Part shown: positions 1-13,413 of the stretch, one piece after another | How positions within the stretch are numbered: position 1 is the stretch's first letter | Layout: every line of letters starts with the position of its first letter | DNA from: Rhineura floridana | Lineage: Eukaryota; Chordata; Lepidosauria; Squamata; Rhineuridae | Length of the DNA stretch: 64,000 nucleotides | NCBI RefSeq assembly: GCF_030035675.1 | Contig: NC_084493.1 | Coordinates: 25,364,203-25,428,202, forward strand | Reading direction: 5' to 3' | Program-made: the position numbers and the translations under genes | Notes under the pieces: generated by a model | Database searches by the model: none | What the model was told of the DNA's origin: nothing | The model's input: the letters and a program-made list of their open reading frames with translations, nothing else

Positions 1-20
1 AAATACGTAACTAAAGAAAT

Positions 21-50
21 AACATCTGGAGAGCCACAGGTTCCCTGCTG
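21..50 (+). repeat. Palindromic hAT-like MITE, 3' end only
   Basis: AACATCTGGAGAGCCACAGG followed by TTCCCTGCTG is the right end of the ~138-bp palindromic family seen intact at 25893-26030. Confidence 0.6.
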
Positions 51-139
51 TAGCAAGAATAGGTTCCTGTGGCTGGGATTGTGTCGCCAGTGACTCCAGT
101 CCTTGCAGTCTTCTGAAGTAGGGCTATGTCATGTTGGTG

Positions 140-182
140 TTCCTTCCCCCCTCTTCCCCTCCCCCTCCCCCACCCACCCAGT
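140..182 (+). repeat. Polypyrimidine C-rich tract
   Basis: Low-complexity C/T run ending in CCCACCCACCCAG. The rest of 51-460 shows no recognisable feature. Confidence 0.7.
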
Positions 183-462
183 AGCTGTGTCAAGTAGAAG
201 AAAACAATGTTGGTAAATGTGCTTTTAATATCTATTCCATTTCACTCTTGAGCAAATTGCTATGATGTGGCTTCCATTCATTTGCTTGGCTAGCTTTGCC
301 CGGCTAATAGTTCTGACCTAGTTCCCAGGATTAGGCAAGTGTTGGGAGTGCCCGGCTGGAGGATTCCAGAGGGAGATGGTTGTGCATCAAAGAGCAAAAT
401 CAATGTAAACAAATATAGATTTCCGGTTGGAGTGCGGAGGCAGCACTGGGTCTAGTTTGTGC

Positions 463-466
463 TACT

Positions 467-501
<35 letters not shown>

Positions 502-545
502 TTAGATTTATACCCCACCCTTCCTTCCAGTAGGAGCCCAGTTCG
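463..545 (-). repeat. L2-type LINE 3' tail with (TTTA)n
   Basis: A TTTA microsatellite is followed by TTTATACCCCACCCTTCCTT, the reverse of the GGGTGGGGTATAAA... tail shared by many L2 ends in this window. Confidence 0.65.
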
Positions 546-814
546 TGTATAGATTCGTAAGCATGGGAGCTGAAGCCACATACTAGGCTGTAGGTCTCAA
601 AATGGGCGTTGCTAGATTGGACTGAGAGAGAGAGAAAGGGGGCAGAGTATGTGGGTGGCCTGATATCCATGCCTAATGTTGGGTGCATCAAATGTTCCAG
701 GCGGGTGTGTGCCGGCAAATAACCTGGTGAATGCATTCATTCCAAAATTGGGAAATGGCACTGGGTGCTGGTGAGAAAATTTGCCTTCTATGGAGGTGCT
801 AGGCTATATACTCA

Positions 815-965
815 CCATACATTTAAAGCACCCGCTCAAGAATCCTGGGAACTATGGTTTGCTTAATGTGCTGGGAATTGTAGCTCTCTCTCTCTGTGTG
901 TGGGTAAAGTCCAGTTCCCAGGATTTTGGAAGAACGCCATGTGATTTAAATATGTTGAAATGCAG
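815..965 (+). repeat. Family-C palindromic MITE (~300 bp family), shortened
   Basis: It carries CATACATTTAAAGCA, AATCCTGGGAACTATGG and the mirrored CAGTTCCCAGGATT, ending in TTTAAAT. It belongs with the fuller copies at 51006-51308 and 55439-55771. Confidence 0.65.
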
Positions 966-1002
966 GATCTGTACATAGAACCTAGAGGCTAAATGGGAAG
1001 GT

Positions 1003-1150
1003 CCATGACTCAGTGGTAGATTATTTGCTTTGCATGCAGAAGGTCCCAGGTTCAGTCTCTGGCATCTCCAGGATCCTGCCTGATGCAGACATACTGAGCC
1101 AGATGAACCAGTGGTCTGACTCAGCATAATGCAGCTACCAGTGTTCCTAT
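1003..1150 (+). repeat. SINE-A (tRNA-headed SINE), degraded
   Basis: An A-box-like CTCAGTGGTAGA and B-box-like GGTTCAGTCTC are followed by GGTCTGACTCAGCATAA and an end near GTGTTC. Internal deletions are evident compared with 63612-63812. Confidence 0.8.
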
Positions 1151-1285
1151 CTGCTCATTTTGACAGGCTAAAGTCCTAAGTAAATGTGACATGCAAACCA
1201 ATTAGGAATGGTCAAGAACTTTTTTTTTAACCACATTTTTTAAAATGAATTAACCTGGTTCTAGACTAATAGAAGGCTCAGGACA

Positions 1286-1404
<119 letters not shown>

Positions 1405-1440
1405 GAATTTTGGCTCAAAGTACCCAAATGCGTATTTTAA

Positions 1441-1463
1441 GATTTATTTATTTATTTATTTTA
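1441..1463 (+). repeat. (TTTA)n microsatellite
   Basis: Short TTTA run; the following 1464-1690 shows no recognisable element. Confidence 0.7.
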
Positions 1464-1694
1464 AAAAACAGCATACCTAAATAATGTAAACGTTTCTGGG
1501 GTTTTCAAAATGAACAAATTGCAGATCTGATGCCATAATGGGGCAGAACTGACTTCTGAATGAATGTATGTGAAACTGATGCTGGAGAACAAAATCGAAT
1601 TTACTGAATTGGTCTGCAGGCTGTAACAAAGTTGAATATATTGAATCAGGCTGCAGACCATATCAAGACAAAAAAACCCACAAGAAGCATGTAA

Positions 1695-1958
1695 TATCTG
1701 CTCATGGCTGGAGTTCGATTCCAACGGAAGGAGGAAGTCGAATCTCCGGTAAAAGGGGTCGAGGTCCACTCAGCCTTCCATCCAACCGTAGTCGGTAAAA
1801 TGAGTACCCGGCCTATGCTGGGGGGTAAACAAACGCCGGGGATGGAACTGGCAATCCCACCCCATATATATGGTCTGCTTAGTAAATGTTGCAAGACACC
1901 CTAAGAGTCGGAAACGACTCGCACTACAAGTGCGGGGACACCTTTACCTTTACCTTTA
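1695..1958 (+). repeat. SINE with RTE-like tail ending in (ACCTTT)n
   Basis: A B-box-like GGAGTTCGATTCCAAC is followed by a body shared with 58508-58792 and the tail AGAGTCGGAAACGACTCGCA ending ACCTTTACCTTT. The AGAGTCGGA..GACT motif resembles BovB-mobilised (Sauria-type) SINE tails. The tRNA-like 5' end is truncated. Family name is inferred. Confidence 0.75.
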
Positions 1959-2204
1959 GTGGTCCCCTTCCCAGTTTGCTTTTTTGAGAGGGAGCAATTT
2001 TGGGGAGGAGAAGTGGGAGGGTGCTTAACCCCTGCTTATATTTCCTTAGCTGCCTGGACAAAGCATACTATGGATCTCTTTCTTCTTTCTCTTTCCCTGC
2101 CTGCAAATCTGCCCCTTGCTTTATCAAATACAGATGATTTTACACCAGTGCCTAAAATGAAGCTTTAAAATGCATCCACTTTGGGATACTCTGCATGCCT
2201 CCTG

Positions 2205-2378
2205 GTTCCCTGAGAAGAGGGCTTGATGGTCAAGCCACTCTGGGAATTATAGCTCTGTGAGAGGAATAGGGATATCCTACTGACTCTCAGCACCCTTAAC
2301 AAACTATAGTTCCCAGGATTCTTTGGGGGAAGCCATGACTATTTGAAAATGATATGATTCTGCTTTAAATGAGCTCTA
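2205..2378 (+). repeat. Family-C palindromic MITE, right half
   Basis: GAATTATAGCTCTGTGAG, CACCCTTAACAAACTATAG and TTCCCAGGATTCTTTGGGGG are diagnostic family-C blocks. Confidence 0.7.
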
Positions 2379-2389
2379 TCTCTCATTTA

Positions 2390-3365
2390 AGTCCTCACCG
2401 GAGTTGGCTGTGGAGACTATTTCCAAGTGCCTGGAGTCCGTAAGTGAATGGATGGGAGGTAACAGGCTGAAACTGAACCCTGACAAGACCGAGGTACTGC
2501 TTGTGGGAGACAAGAGAAGATTAGGAGATATTGACCTGGTGCTGAATGGGGTTAGTTTGCCCCTGAAGGACCAGGTTTGCAGCCTTGGGGTCATTCTTGA
2601 CTCCCAGCTGTCCATGGAGGCTCAGGTATCAGCAGTGAGCCGGGCAGCTTGGTATCAATTACATCTGATACAGAGGCTGCAACCCTATCTTCCGGTTCAT
2701 CTGCTCCCGCGGGTAGTGCATGCCCTGGTCTCCTCTCGTTTAGACTACTGTAATGCGCTCTACGTTGGGCTACCCTTGAAGACGGTCCGGAAATTACAGC
2801 TGGTACAGAATGCGGCGGCACGGTTGATTAAGAATAGCTGCCGGCGGGATCACATAACCCCAGTGCTTGAAGATCTGCACTGGTTACCAGTTGTTTACCA
2901 AGCCCAATTCAAGGTGTTGGTGTTAACCTTTAAAGCCCTACACAGTTTCGGTCCAGTGTATCTAAAGGAGCGCCTCCAGCATCACCAAGTATGCCGCCTG
3001 ACGAGATCAGCCTCTCAAGACCTTCTCTCGGTCCCACCAGTTAAAACAGCTAGACTGGTGCGGACTAGAGAGAGGGCATTCTCGGTTGTGGCCCCCACCC
3101 TCTGGAACTCTCTGCCATATGACCTACGCCATGTCCCCTTTGTGGTAGGCTTCCGCCAAGGACTAAAAACATGGCTCTTGCAGCGGGCATACAGAATCCC
3201 TGGTTAATTTTAATTCTACAGTGTACAGATGTGGGTAAATTGAATATGTTATAATTGTATTTATATGTGTATTTTAAATTTTAATTATGTACGCCGCCTA
3301 GAGTGGCTGTTCATTCAGCCAGATAGGCGGCCTAAAAATAAAATTTTATTATTATTATTATTATA
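2390..3365 (+). mobile_element. L2-clade LINE, 5'-truncated (RT C-terminal part and 3' tail)
   Basis: An open frame to 3207 encodes the region after the RT catalytic core: RLKLNPDKTEVLLVG, SSRLDYCNALYVGLP, LQLVQNAAARLI, ITPVLEDLHWLPV and [11 protein letters not shown], all typical of the L2 clade of non-LTR retrotransposons. The 3' UTR ends in GGCGGCCTAAAAATAAAA and an (ATT)n tail. The catalytic Y-A-D-D part is lost by 5' truncation, but 267 codons remain open, suggesting a fairly young copy. It lies in the presumed intron 1 of SEMA7A. Confidence 0.9.
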
Positions 3366-3423
3366 AATGAATAGTATAGGTGGGAACTTTGTGGTAGGAC
3401 TGGTTCTGCTTGGGAGTTCAGAG

Positions 3424-3615
3424 AAGGGCTGTAGCTTAGTGGTCAAACATCTGCTTTGCATGCAGAAGGTCCCAGGTTCAATCCTTGGCATCTCCAAGCA
3501 GGGCTGGGACAGAACCCTGTCTGAAACCCTGGAAAGCTGCTGCCAGTCAGTGTAGACACTACTTAACTAAATGAGCCAGTGGTCTGACTCAATATAAGGC
3601 AGCTTCCTATGTTCC
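3424..3615 (+). repeat. SINE-A (tRNA-headed SINE), near full length
   Basis: GGGCTGTAGCTTAGTGGT (box A), GGTTCAATCC (box B), a shared body and an end at GGCAGCTTCCTATGTTC. It lies about 135 bp before SEMA7A exon 2. Confidence 0.85.
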
Positions 3616-3750
3616 CAGTGGGTTTGGTATGCATCAGTACTGCAGTTGTTAGCCTTGGGATTCCCATGTGGAATGTCTGAGGAACCTGCCTTTCTGGAAC
3701 CAATGATGTAGTGTTGAATTTTCCCCTTCTCCTTTTTTTGTATTTTATAG

Positions 3751-3884
3751 GAGAGAAAAGATTCCAGTTTGACTCCAGCGAGAACCACATTGTGCTTTAT
3801 CATGAAAAAGGCACCCCTTCTGTCTATGTGGGAGCAGTTGGCATGCTTTACTACTACAACTTTGAGAACTCCACCAACTATGCG
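3751..3884 (+). CDS. SEMA7A: SEMA7A exon 2, start of Sema domain
   Basis: The acceptor TATTTTATAG precedes 3751 and the donor GTAAGG follows 3884. The first two bases finish a codon begun in exon 1. It encodes [20 protein letters not shown] then [22 protein letters not shown], the first propeller strands, equivalent to human HTVLFHEPGSSSVWVGGRGKVYLF. NST is a possible N-glycosylation site. It ends in phase 0. Confidence 0.95.
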
Positions 3885-6800
3885 GTAAGGAGACTGAGGT
3901 CAACCTTTCACCATCCAAGCAGAAATTTAGATTTTTTTTTAGTTTTAATTTCCATTTTAACCCAGAGTTTCAAATTCAGCCATTTGGAAATAGGCCTAAA
4001 TCTGGAAAAAATAGCTTTTTACCCCCACATCTCATGTCAAATGAATATTCTTCTTGCAACCTTGGAATAATGGATTCCCTCTAGAGTTGGTCTGGAAAAA
4101 TGTCAAAGTGTAAGTGACTAATTGCTTTGGTGTGGCCACAGGGGTGGGAAGCTGTTAACTTTCCAGCACTCATAACTTTCCAACATTAATGATGAACATA
4201 AATAAAGCAAGTGGGACCTACAACCTACTGTTGTGTGGAGAGCTACTGTACAGACTGCCAGCCAACCATGTCCTCTTCTAGGATACACCATTCTATTCCC
4301 CTCCCTCTCCATCTTTCTGGACCCCTCTCCAGAGGAGCAACATGAGCCATGTCTCCCAACACGGAAAGGCCAGCCTGATCCATCAGTCCAGCAGCAATCA
4401 TGTCTTTCAAAACTAGAATTTATTATTTATTTATTTATTTATTACATTTATACCCCGCCTTTCTTTTCATGATAGAAACCCAAGGCGGCTTACATATGGT
4501 TCCCATGCGGTCTCCCATCCAGGCACTGACCCTGCTTAGCTTCAGCAGGGAGCTGGCCTTATGTGCCTTCAGACCATAGCCTGGGACCAGAATCTATTTG
4601 CAAGCTAGTGGCAGGACGCAAAACAGGCCGATAACACTTTGAGTGCTGTTGCGCTTGTGTCCTGCTTAGGGCCTTTCTGAAAGCAACCACTCTGGGAAAC
4701 GGGGTGCTTTGGTCTGATCCAGCAGGGCTCTTCTTATGTTCAATGCTGTTTTCTTTCCTTAAGTTGGTTTGCTTAGACATCAATGTACTCATACATTTTA
4801 CTCTCCCAGGGCTGTATCCATCATTCCCCGGGCACTATCGCAAACTATCTAGGGGGTGAGTTTTAATGTTGTGCAAAAGAGGAATACAACACAACGGTTG
4901 TGCAAGCAGAATGCTTATGCATTCTTTTGTGCGACAACGTTCTGCTGGCACAAAGCATTTCACCTATATATACTTATATATTAGATACAGACCCCCCATT
5001 TTCTAACCTTTGCCTTTGCACCTGAGATCTCTTCCCAATTTCATAAGATGACCCATGCTTTGGATTGTTGTAGTTGACCTCTGTCATTACTTCTGCAGTT
5101 TCTCTGTGCTGAATGGCCATGAACTTTTAGGAATTGAGTTAGGCTGACTTAAAAGTGATGTGTACATCTTTCCCCCTTTTACATTCAGGTGTCTTTTGGT
5201 ACAGAGGGAACGCTGTCTAGCTGCAGAAAACGTGTAAGTTTGGAGGAAGTGCTGTAGATACCCCCTTCAAACCTGTAGAAGGTTATTCTCCAGTGGAAGC
5301 TGATCTATTGGGGCTAGGGGGGCACTGCCCCACCAACCTCAGGCTGCTCTCAGCCAGCCCGCACCTGCCTGCTGCCTTACTGATAACCAGTGCAGGGGTT
5401 GGCCTTGGTGGCCAGCTTCTCCTCCCCCTTAGTCTAAATGGTGCCCTTGTAGAGCTCAGCAGGGAGGAAGGATGGGGAAAGAACTAGAATTAGTTGCCTC
5501 TGCCTGTCATTGGTTCTGGCTGCTCCTACTGTTGGGCTTCCTGCCTTCCGCCCCACCAGTATTCTCCTTCTGAATTATTCAGCAAGTGGAGAGGGACCTT
5601 AGCTCTGTGGCAGATCATGTGCTTTGCATGCAGGAGGGGTCGGGTCCAACTCTGGTTTGAACTCAGTGATGCTCTTTTTTCCCATGTTGTAGGGGATTGC
5701 CTCAGCAATGTCTTTCCTCTCTCCCCCATGGCCTAATGCTCTGTGCAGTTAGCAGCTGGACCTTGGGCCAAGTTTTAGTTCTGCTGTTGGACCCACAAAT
5801 GCTTTGGCTAGCTCTGGATTTGCTAGCCTTAACGGAGGGGAACTGTTTTCAGCCCAAGGGCTACATTTCCTTCTGGATGCCATATACCAATGGTGGGTAA
5901 AAGTGAGCAGAGCAATGGATGTAAACAATTTTATGTACTGTTGGCAAATAAATGCACACACGCATCCCTCTCTGTCAGGCGTGGGGAACCGTTGGCCCTC
6001 CAGATGTGGAGCTACAACTCCATCATCTTATCAGTGGGGGCTGATAGGAATTGTAGTTCAGAAACATCTGGAGAGCCAAAGATTCTCCACTCCTGCTCCA
6101 TACCTCCACCCAGACAAGCCAGAGGCATTATCAGAGTTGAAAGGCACATTCCAGCCAGGCAAAAACACTAAAGGAGGGTGCAAGGCTGGGCTAGTAAGGG
6201 TTGTGGCCTCAGGAGAGTCTTTAGGGCTGGATAGAGAGGCTTGGAGGGCCATATTCAACCCCCAGGCCTGAGGTTCCCCATCCTTACCTTAATATCTGAA
6301 CCGCCAACTGTGCAGGCTTTGCAGCCTCTCTTGATGTTGGTGTCCCCAGGATGGGAACCAAGAATTGGTGGTTTGTATTTTCTGCAGTGGCAGCTGCTGG
6401 CTCCGTTCCAGTGGGGCAGGGGGAATCCACTCCAGGTTTTAGTCTGAACCTTCAAAGAGCTATCCAAGGTGCTGAGGCTCCTTGAATGTGTGGACTAAAA
6501 CCCTGAGTGGATTCCACTGACCCACAGATATGAGCCACCAGCCGCTACTGATTTTCTGGTCCTCTTCTTCACCTTAATAATTTCTCCTCTTTCAGAAGGA
6601 TGCCAAGAACTATCTCACACTCCTGGAAAAATATGAGGGCAAGCTGTTGATCTGTGGCACTAACGCTTGCAATCCTACCTGCTGGAATTGGGTATGCAGT
6701 GGATCCTGGCATCCATGACTCTTCCCCTTATCCCTCTGCTCTTCATCATCATCATCATCACTGTTTATTTGTATGCCGCCTTTCCATAACAATTTATGCA

Positions 6801-9800
6801 CAAGGCAGCTCACAACATGAACAGAAAAAAGTTACACAACTCACTGTAAGAAATAAATTCAAATGGTCAATAAGTTAACAAAAATAATAAAAAACATACA
6901 ATGAATTGATACATCCTTATAATTCCTAATAAAATCCAACAATAAAATACAGAAGGTTAATCCCAATAACAGCAAAACAAAAAAACCAACCATCAGAAAT
7001 TAAACTTTTACCCAAACAGAAGCCCCTAAACAACACCCTGCAGTCAAGGTGGTCTCTGGCATCTTCAGGTAGCGACACCTTTTACAGCTGCAGTCAGTCA
7101 AGGCCCCACCCTTCCAGGCCAGATGGAAAGAAGCCAGCAAGCAGGGAGAGGGTTTTCAGTCCTGATACTTTGCAGCCTGTGACTCTAGCTAAGCCTTCCC
7201 TAACTTTGGGTCCCCAGATGTTGTTGGACTACAACTCCCATTACTCATGTCCATTGGCCATGCTGGCTAGGTTTGATGGGAGTTGGAGACCAACAACATC
7301 TGCCTTTACCCATCCAGCTATGCCACCTTTCTAAGGCCTTAAATGACTCCCCCCTTTCTGCCTTGCTGCCCCAAAGGCCTGGGACTGCCCTGAGGAATGC
7401 CTCCCTAATGCAACCTTTCTCTTTCCTTCATATTAACAACCCTTAACAGCTTGGGACCAGTTTACTTGTGGGACTGCTTACCCCTTATGTGCCCACTTGA
7501 ACACTTAGCTCTGCAGAGCAGGCACTGTTACAGGTGTCACATAATTATTTGTTCTGCACTTGTAAGAAATTGTTCTTGTAGTGTGGCAGCACCTACTCTT
7601 TGGAACTCCCTGCCTATTGACATCAGGCAGGTGTCTTCACTGTATTCGTTTTGGCACCTGCTTAAAATCTTTTTTGTTTAGACACGTAGCCAGACACATA
7701 GATGTTGATGTGTTTTAATCTTTTTAGTCTATTGCTTTTTTAATTGTTTTAACAATGTTTTTAATTGCTTGTTTTTTTAATAAAAAGTAATGTTTTTTTG
7801 TAAACCACTTAGAGTTTTTTCCCCATTCAAGTAGTGTATACATTTTGTTTAATGAAATTAAAAATAAAATCAAAATTCCTCCACCTCATTTCACTGTAGC
7901 CCTTGGGCCCTAGTTCCTAGTCAGCCAAATTTATATGCTGAAAACCATTGGTTTTCATACAAAATATGTGATCATCTTAAAAGTTACATGTTAACATAGG
8001 TGATAGGAGAATCCCAGTGTATTGGACTCTCATTTTGTATGATGAAATTTTTGTCTGCTCCATGGAAGCCTTTATATGTGGTATATTTATCCCTATCAAC
8101 CAATGAGCAACAGATTTTCTCCGTATGGTGTTCAAAAAAGAAGCGGCCCCAAGAATCTATTTTTTTAAAAAACAAAACAAAAATCCAGATCTTAGCAGAA
8201 TTAAACAGGGAACAATGGGTTGCATCCAGTGTTAATCCTACCCAGATACTATTGGACTCCTTCTTCCATCTTTCCTCACCATTGGCCATGCTGGCTGGGG
8301 CTGATGGGTGTTGGAGCCCAAAACTTCTGGAGGGTGGCACGTTGGGGAAGGCTGCGTTACTATAGCAAAGCCTAAGTGTGTCTAATGGCAATATCACATA
8401 TTCTTCCTTCTGTGTAGCCCTGATTTCCATTTCCACTCTTCTGTTTGCTTCCCTTCGGCTGTTTTTTGAGATAGTCAGCCCTTAGGGGCAGGGAACCTGT
8501 CCTCTCATTCTTTTTAAAACACGATGAACATGGAGGAATACTTTCATCACCACCTCCTCTATTATTAGTCTGAGAAAAAGGGAAGTCGAAAATAGGGACA
8601 CTCTCTCTCTATCTGTAGTAGTAAGATGTTCGAGAGTAGGCAGAATCTGTCTTGGAAATACCAACTCAGCATTGCATCTTCTTTCCTCCTGCAGGTAGAT
8701 GGGAAGAAGGAGCCAGGGATCAATGCCCAGGGCCTGGCTCCCTTTGGCCTTGATCAAAATGACCTTGTCCTTATTGATGGTAAGCGTCTGACTGAGTCCT
8801 AGCAGTGACATGCAGCCAAGGCCCTCTTGCTTCAGTTTCAGTCCTTGCCTTGCAATCCAACAGCTTTGCTCTGTGGCATTCCAAGGGGTTCTTGGAGCAC
8901 CGTGTGATGCCCTTCCCTGGCTCTCCCTGTCAGGTTCCTACCTGCTCGTGGTTACTGCCTGTCACTAGGCACCACCAGGGACTCCACCAGTCCAGACTGT
9001 CCTTTTTTATGGTTTCTCTCCCCGCTCTAGCACAGATCTCAACAGATCCCCCTGCTAGGCAGCACCACCAGTCACGTCCTATAACCAGTATTCCCAGAGA
9101 CTCTGCCTGAGTCTCTCTATCAGGTTACCTCTGTGACTGAGTGCTTAAGCTGTCCCACTCCCTTTGTATCAATGCAGATAATTCTGGTTTGCTCTGAATA
9201 CTTGTGGTGTTATTCTTCCCTTCCCCGCTGCCACCATTTGTCACTCTTCAGCCTTGGTATTTACCTTACCCTCCCTTCTGGTCTGTGAAACCCCAGCCAA
9301 GGATCAGGCCTTTGGTAAACCAAATATATTTATTAAATAACAAAGATAACAAGATTTCTTTATAAATGCACTTAAGCATATGGTTTCATCTATTCCTGAG
9401 GTACTGGTCTTAGTATTAATCCGAACTCCACCCTCTCCTCACATCCACCAACTCTCCACACAATCTCCTCTCAAAAACCCACCAAAACAACCCACTAACA
9501 TCCACCAGATTCAACTGTCATCCTTCCATTTATACTCTCCAGCCATCCAAACACTCAGCTAATCATCCAGCATTCTACTGCCCATTTACTCCCCCCTCCT
9601 CTTTCATTCCACTTACCATGTATCTCCTATCCAAACAGCACTTACCATATATACACTAATACAGGAACATCACACACCCTTCTAAGACTGCAGGGTTGTC
9701 CATGGACCTCTCCCCAAGTTATTATCAACCACAGCTAGCCAGGGGCATGTGCTGGTTTTGTACCAGGTTTGGACCAGAAGTTTCAAGATATTCATACAAC

Positions 9801-12800
9801 ACGATTTTCTGCTGCTTATTGTATTTAAAAGTATTTATAAATCACTTAACATTTAAAAAATCTCTTAAGCAGTGTATAATATACAGACAAATGATATTAA
9901 AATAAAAATGCAACCTAAGATCAATGAAACAGCAGCATAAAAGCATATAAAACAAATAAAACAGGAATCCTGGGATTCAGGCAGGTAAAACAAGGCCTGA
10001 TCTTGTGGGTCAGGGAATGTTTAGGCAAAAAGATAAGTCTGCACAAGATGTCTGAAGCAACTGAGGGTTGTTACTTCATGTAAGGCAGAGGGAAAGCCAT
10101 TCCACAGTACAGGGGCAATATCTCTTCTGTACTGAGAACCAGCATAGATAGTATGGTGAAACTAGACCAGAGGAACTTGGGCTGCGTCCACATCATACAT
10201 TTAAAGCACATGACTTCCCCCAAAGAATCCTGGGAACTGTAGTTTGTTAAGGGTGCTGGGGAGCCTAGCTATGTGAGGGTGAACAGTTCCCAGGAATCTT
10301 TGGGGGAAATCATATGCTTTAAATGTACAGTGTGTATGGAGCCTTGGTTTCAAATCTTTCTGGCTATGAAGTTCACTGGCTCATTTCAAGCCAGTCACCA
10401 TCTCTTGGCTTAACCCTACCTTGCAAGATTGTTTTGAGTATTTTATTTATTTAATGAGAAGATTGAATAGGAAGCCTCTCAGCAGTTTACACTTTAAAAA
10501 TACTGATAAAACATTTACAAACAAGTAGACATAACCTTTATGAAGATATAGATAAAATCACTAGTTTGAAAACAACTGTACATAATAAGACAAAATGGCA
10601 TGTTAAAATGACATGTCTGGGTAGGCTTGCCTAAACAAAAAGTTCTTATCAGGTGCCAAGCACAATACAGCAAAAACACCTCCCTGATGTCATTAGGCAG
10701 AGAGTTCCAGGGAGTAGGTGCTGCCACAGCACAGGATCATAGTCCAACCCTCTAACCACTACATCACGCTGGCTCGTGTGTGCATCAGATTTTAAAAGCT
10801 ACAAATAAAGGAGAAGAAGAATGCTTCAGTTGAAGTATTTGGGACCAAATATGACATTATTACAAAAATCCCCCAACTTCATGGGTTTATAGAAAAATCT
10901 GTAAGCAGAAGGGACCTGCTAAACCTTTAAAAGGAGTGGAAAGTGAATAAAGACATTTCTTTGTACCTCCCATAGGAACAGACCAGGGGTGGTAGTCCTC
11001 CAGATGTTGCTGGACTACAACTCCCATCACTCCTGACGATTGGCCATGCTGACTGGGGCCGATAGAAGTTGAGAGTCCAGCAACATCTGGAGGAACCACA
11101 GATTCCCCATTCTGGGTCTACATCGATTGTCAGTGGCTGGCCAGGGCTTCACACAAGGGTCTTTTTTTGGCCCTACTTGAGATGTTGGAGATTGAATTTA
11201 GGACCTTCTGATGCAAAGCACACTTAAGGCAACTGTGTCTTGTTTTTATCTGGAGCCCTCTTCTGGCAACTTGTAGGGTGAAATGAGAAGGTTCTGGTTT
11301 GTGTCTACTTCACTGGTCTACATTTCTTTTTAATAATCTTGTTGCCTTCTTGTCTTGCAGGTAAGGACATCTACTCTACCATCAAGAAGCACCAGTACAA
11401 TGGGCGGATTCCTCGTTTCCGTCGGATTCGTGGGTCTGCAGAGCTGTACACTAGTGACACAGTGATGAATAGTGAGTGTTCCAGGTGTTGAAAGGGGGGG
11501 TCTTAAATGGATGGGGCACCCCAATATTCTGCTCAGTCTCTCCCTTGCCTTCCAGCATCACGCCACTGAGACAATTAAGGAAGTTAAACTAACCCTTGAC
11601 TTAATAATACTTAATGCTATTTAGAAATACTATAGTGTGTTCAAGGGTTCAAAGACCTTAAGATGTATTATCTACTTGAAATCCAAGGGTGTAAGCCCTG
11701 TGTCCCTCCCAATGTTGCTGGACACAAACGCCCATCATTCCCTGACCATCACCATGCTCACTGTGGCTGATGGGAGTTCAGTCATGGGACCACCTTGTTG
11801 GTTAAAAATTGGCTCAGGATTGACATCGGCATACAGTATTCTTGGGCAACTGCTGCCCCCCTTACTTTTAAAAAAATGGTCAGAGGTGGTATGCTTCTGA
11901 ATATCCGTTGCTGGAAACAGCAGGATGGGAGAGTGCTCAAGTGCTGTTTGTGGGCTTCCCAAAGCAGCATCTGGTTAGCTACTGTGAGAACTGGATGCTG
12001 GACTAGATGGGCCACTGGCCTGATTCAATAGACTCTTCTTATGTTCTTAAAAAGTGCCTGGTAGCTGCCATTGAAATCTTTCCACAGTGCCCAAGAGTGA
12101 CGCTATGCCAGGGGCATTGTGGGAAGTTGAAAATGGCAGTTCCCAGGCACCTAGCACTAATTCAGAGCAATGCCACTGCCCACCATCTGGGCCAACTAAG
12201 CTTGAAGGGGTCCTTTCAGAAGACACTTCTGCTGAAGACCTCCTTCAAACCTGGTGCTGGCTTGATGTCTAGAAACAGAGGCCTTTCTATAGGGGTGTTC
12301 ACACATTGCATTCAACTAGGGATAGGGTTCGCTGCTTAGTTCCCATCCGCTTGTATTCTGATACTCCGTTGTTCGATCCTGATCTGCCCTTTTTTTGTTC
12401 CCGCTTGCTTTGGCATTTGCCAATTTGATCTGCTGGTTTTTTTGTTTTGAAAAAAAAATTGTGTAATTTTTAACGTAAATGCCTATGTAAACGATCATGG
12501 TGTTCCACGTGGTTTATTTTTTCCTATTTATCACATCTACACACTGTTACAAATGAAGAAGCTTAGAAGAAATTATGAAGATAATTACGTAAAATCGGGA
12601 AATTATTTTTTAAAAATCCATGCTGATTACAGCCGCAGCCCGTCACAAGAAATCAGTGCCAGTCCGAAAAGATAGCAGACTATCGAATTCAGTTGGAATC
12701 CGGTACTAAGTCGGATTTAGTAGATATTCTCTGCATCCCTCCATTCAGCACATATGCCATCTGTGTTCTTGTATATATAAATGATTGAGCAGTTATTCAA

Positions 12801-13381
12801 ATGTAACATTCAGCAAGTGTATAGTCAGCGAGTGTACAGTCTATGTTCCTGTATGCACATTAGTTGAGCTGTACAAATCAACAAGAGGCCGCTCTTTTAT
12901 GCATATACTTGTGCGTGTGTAGAGACGGCTTGCACCTGTGTTCGGTGTAATGTGTGAATGACCCTGGTAAGTTATTGATCTGATGAAACTTCTACTCATG
13001 GGAGGTGGAAGTTCTTGAGAGGAAGGAAACCTGAAGGTTTTTGATGTGTTCCCAGTTGGAAATGAGTCACACTCGAGGGAGAAACGGGAACTGCCAGTTT
13101 TAAACCAACACAGCCCTTGCCCTGGAGGGAGCGGCTTGGAGCAGGCAATAACAACAAAGCAGGTGCCCTTTGTGTAATGAACGTCACAGAGTTCCCCTAA
13201 TGCTGGGGAACCACAGTAATGAGTCTCGGGTGGCGCAACGTTCCACTCGATGCATACCTGCCGAGGGCCTTTCCCCTCTGAGTTCATGTGGAGAGGAAAG
13301 GGAGTGCCAGTAAGTTTTCCAGTGTATAGCAAAGGTGGCTGATACGGCTTTCTCCTCTGTTGGGACAGCTTTGTTAATAAT

Positions 13382-13413
<32 letters not shown>

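Noticed and set aside
2404-3207. 267-codon frame as a host protein
   Set aside because: All its motifs (LNPDKTE, LDYCNALYVGLP, LQLVQNAAARL, HWLPV) are the C-terminal part of L2-clade LINE ORF2.
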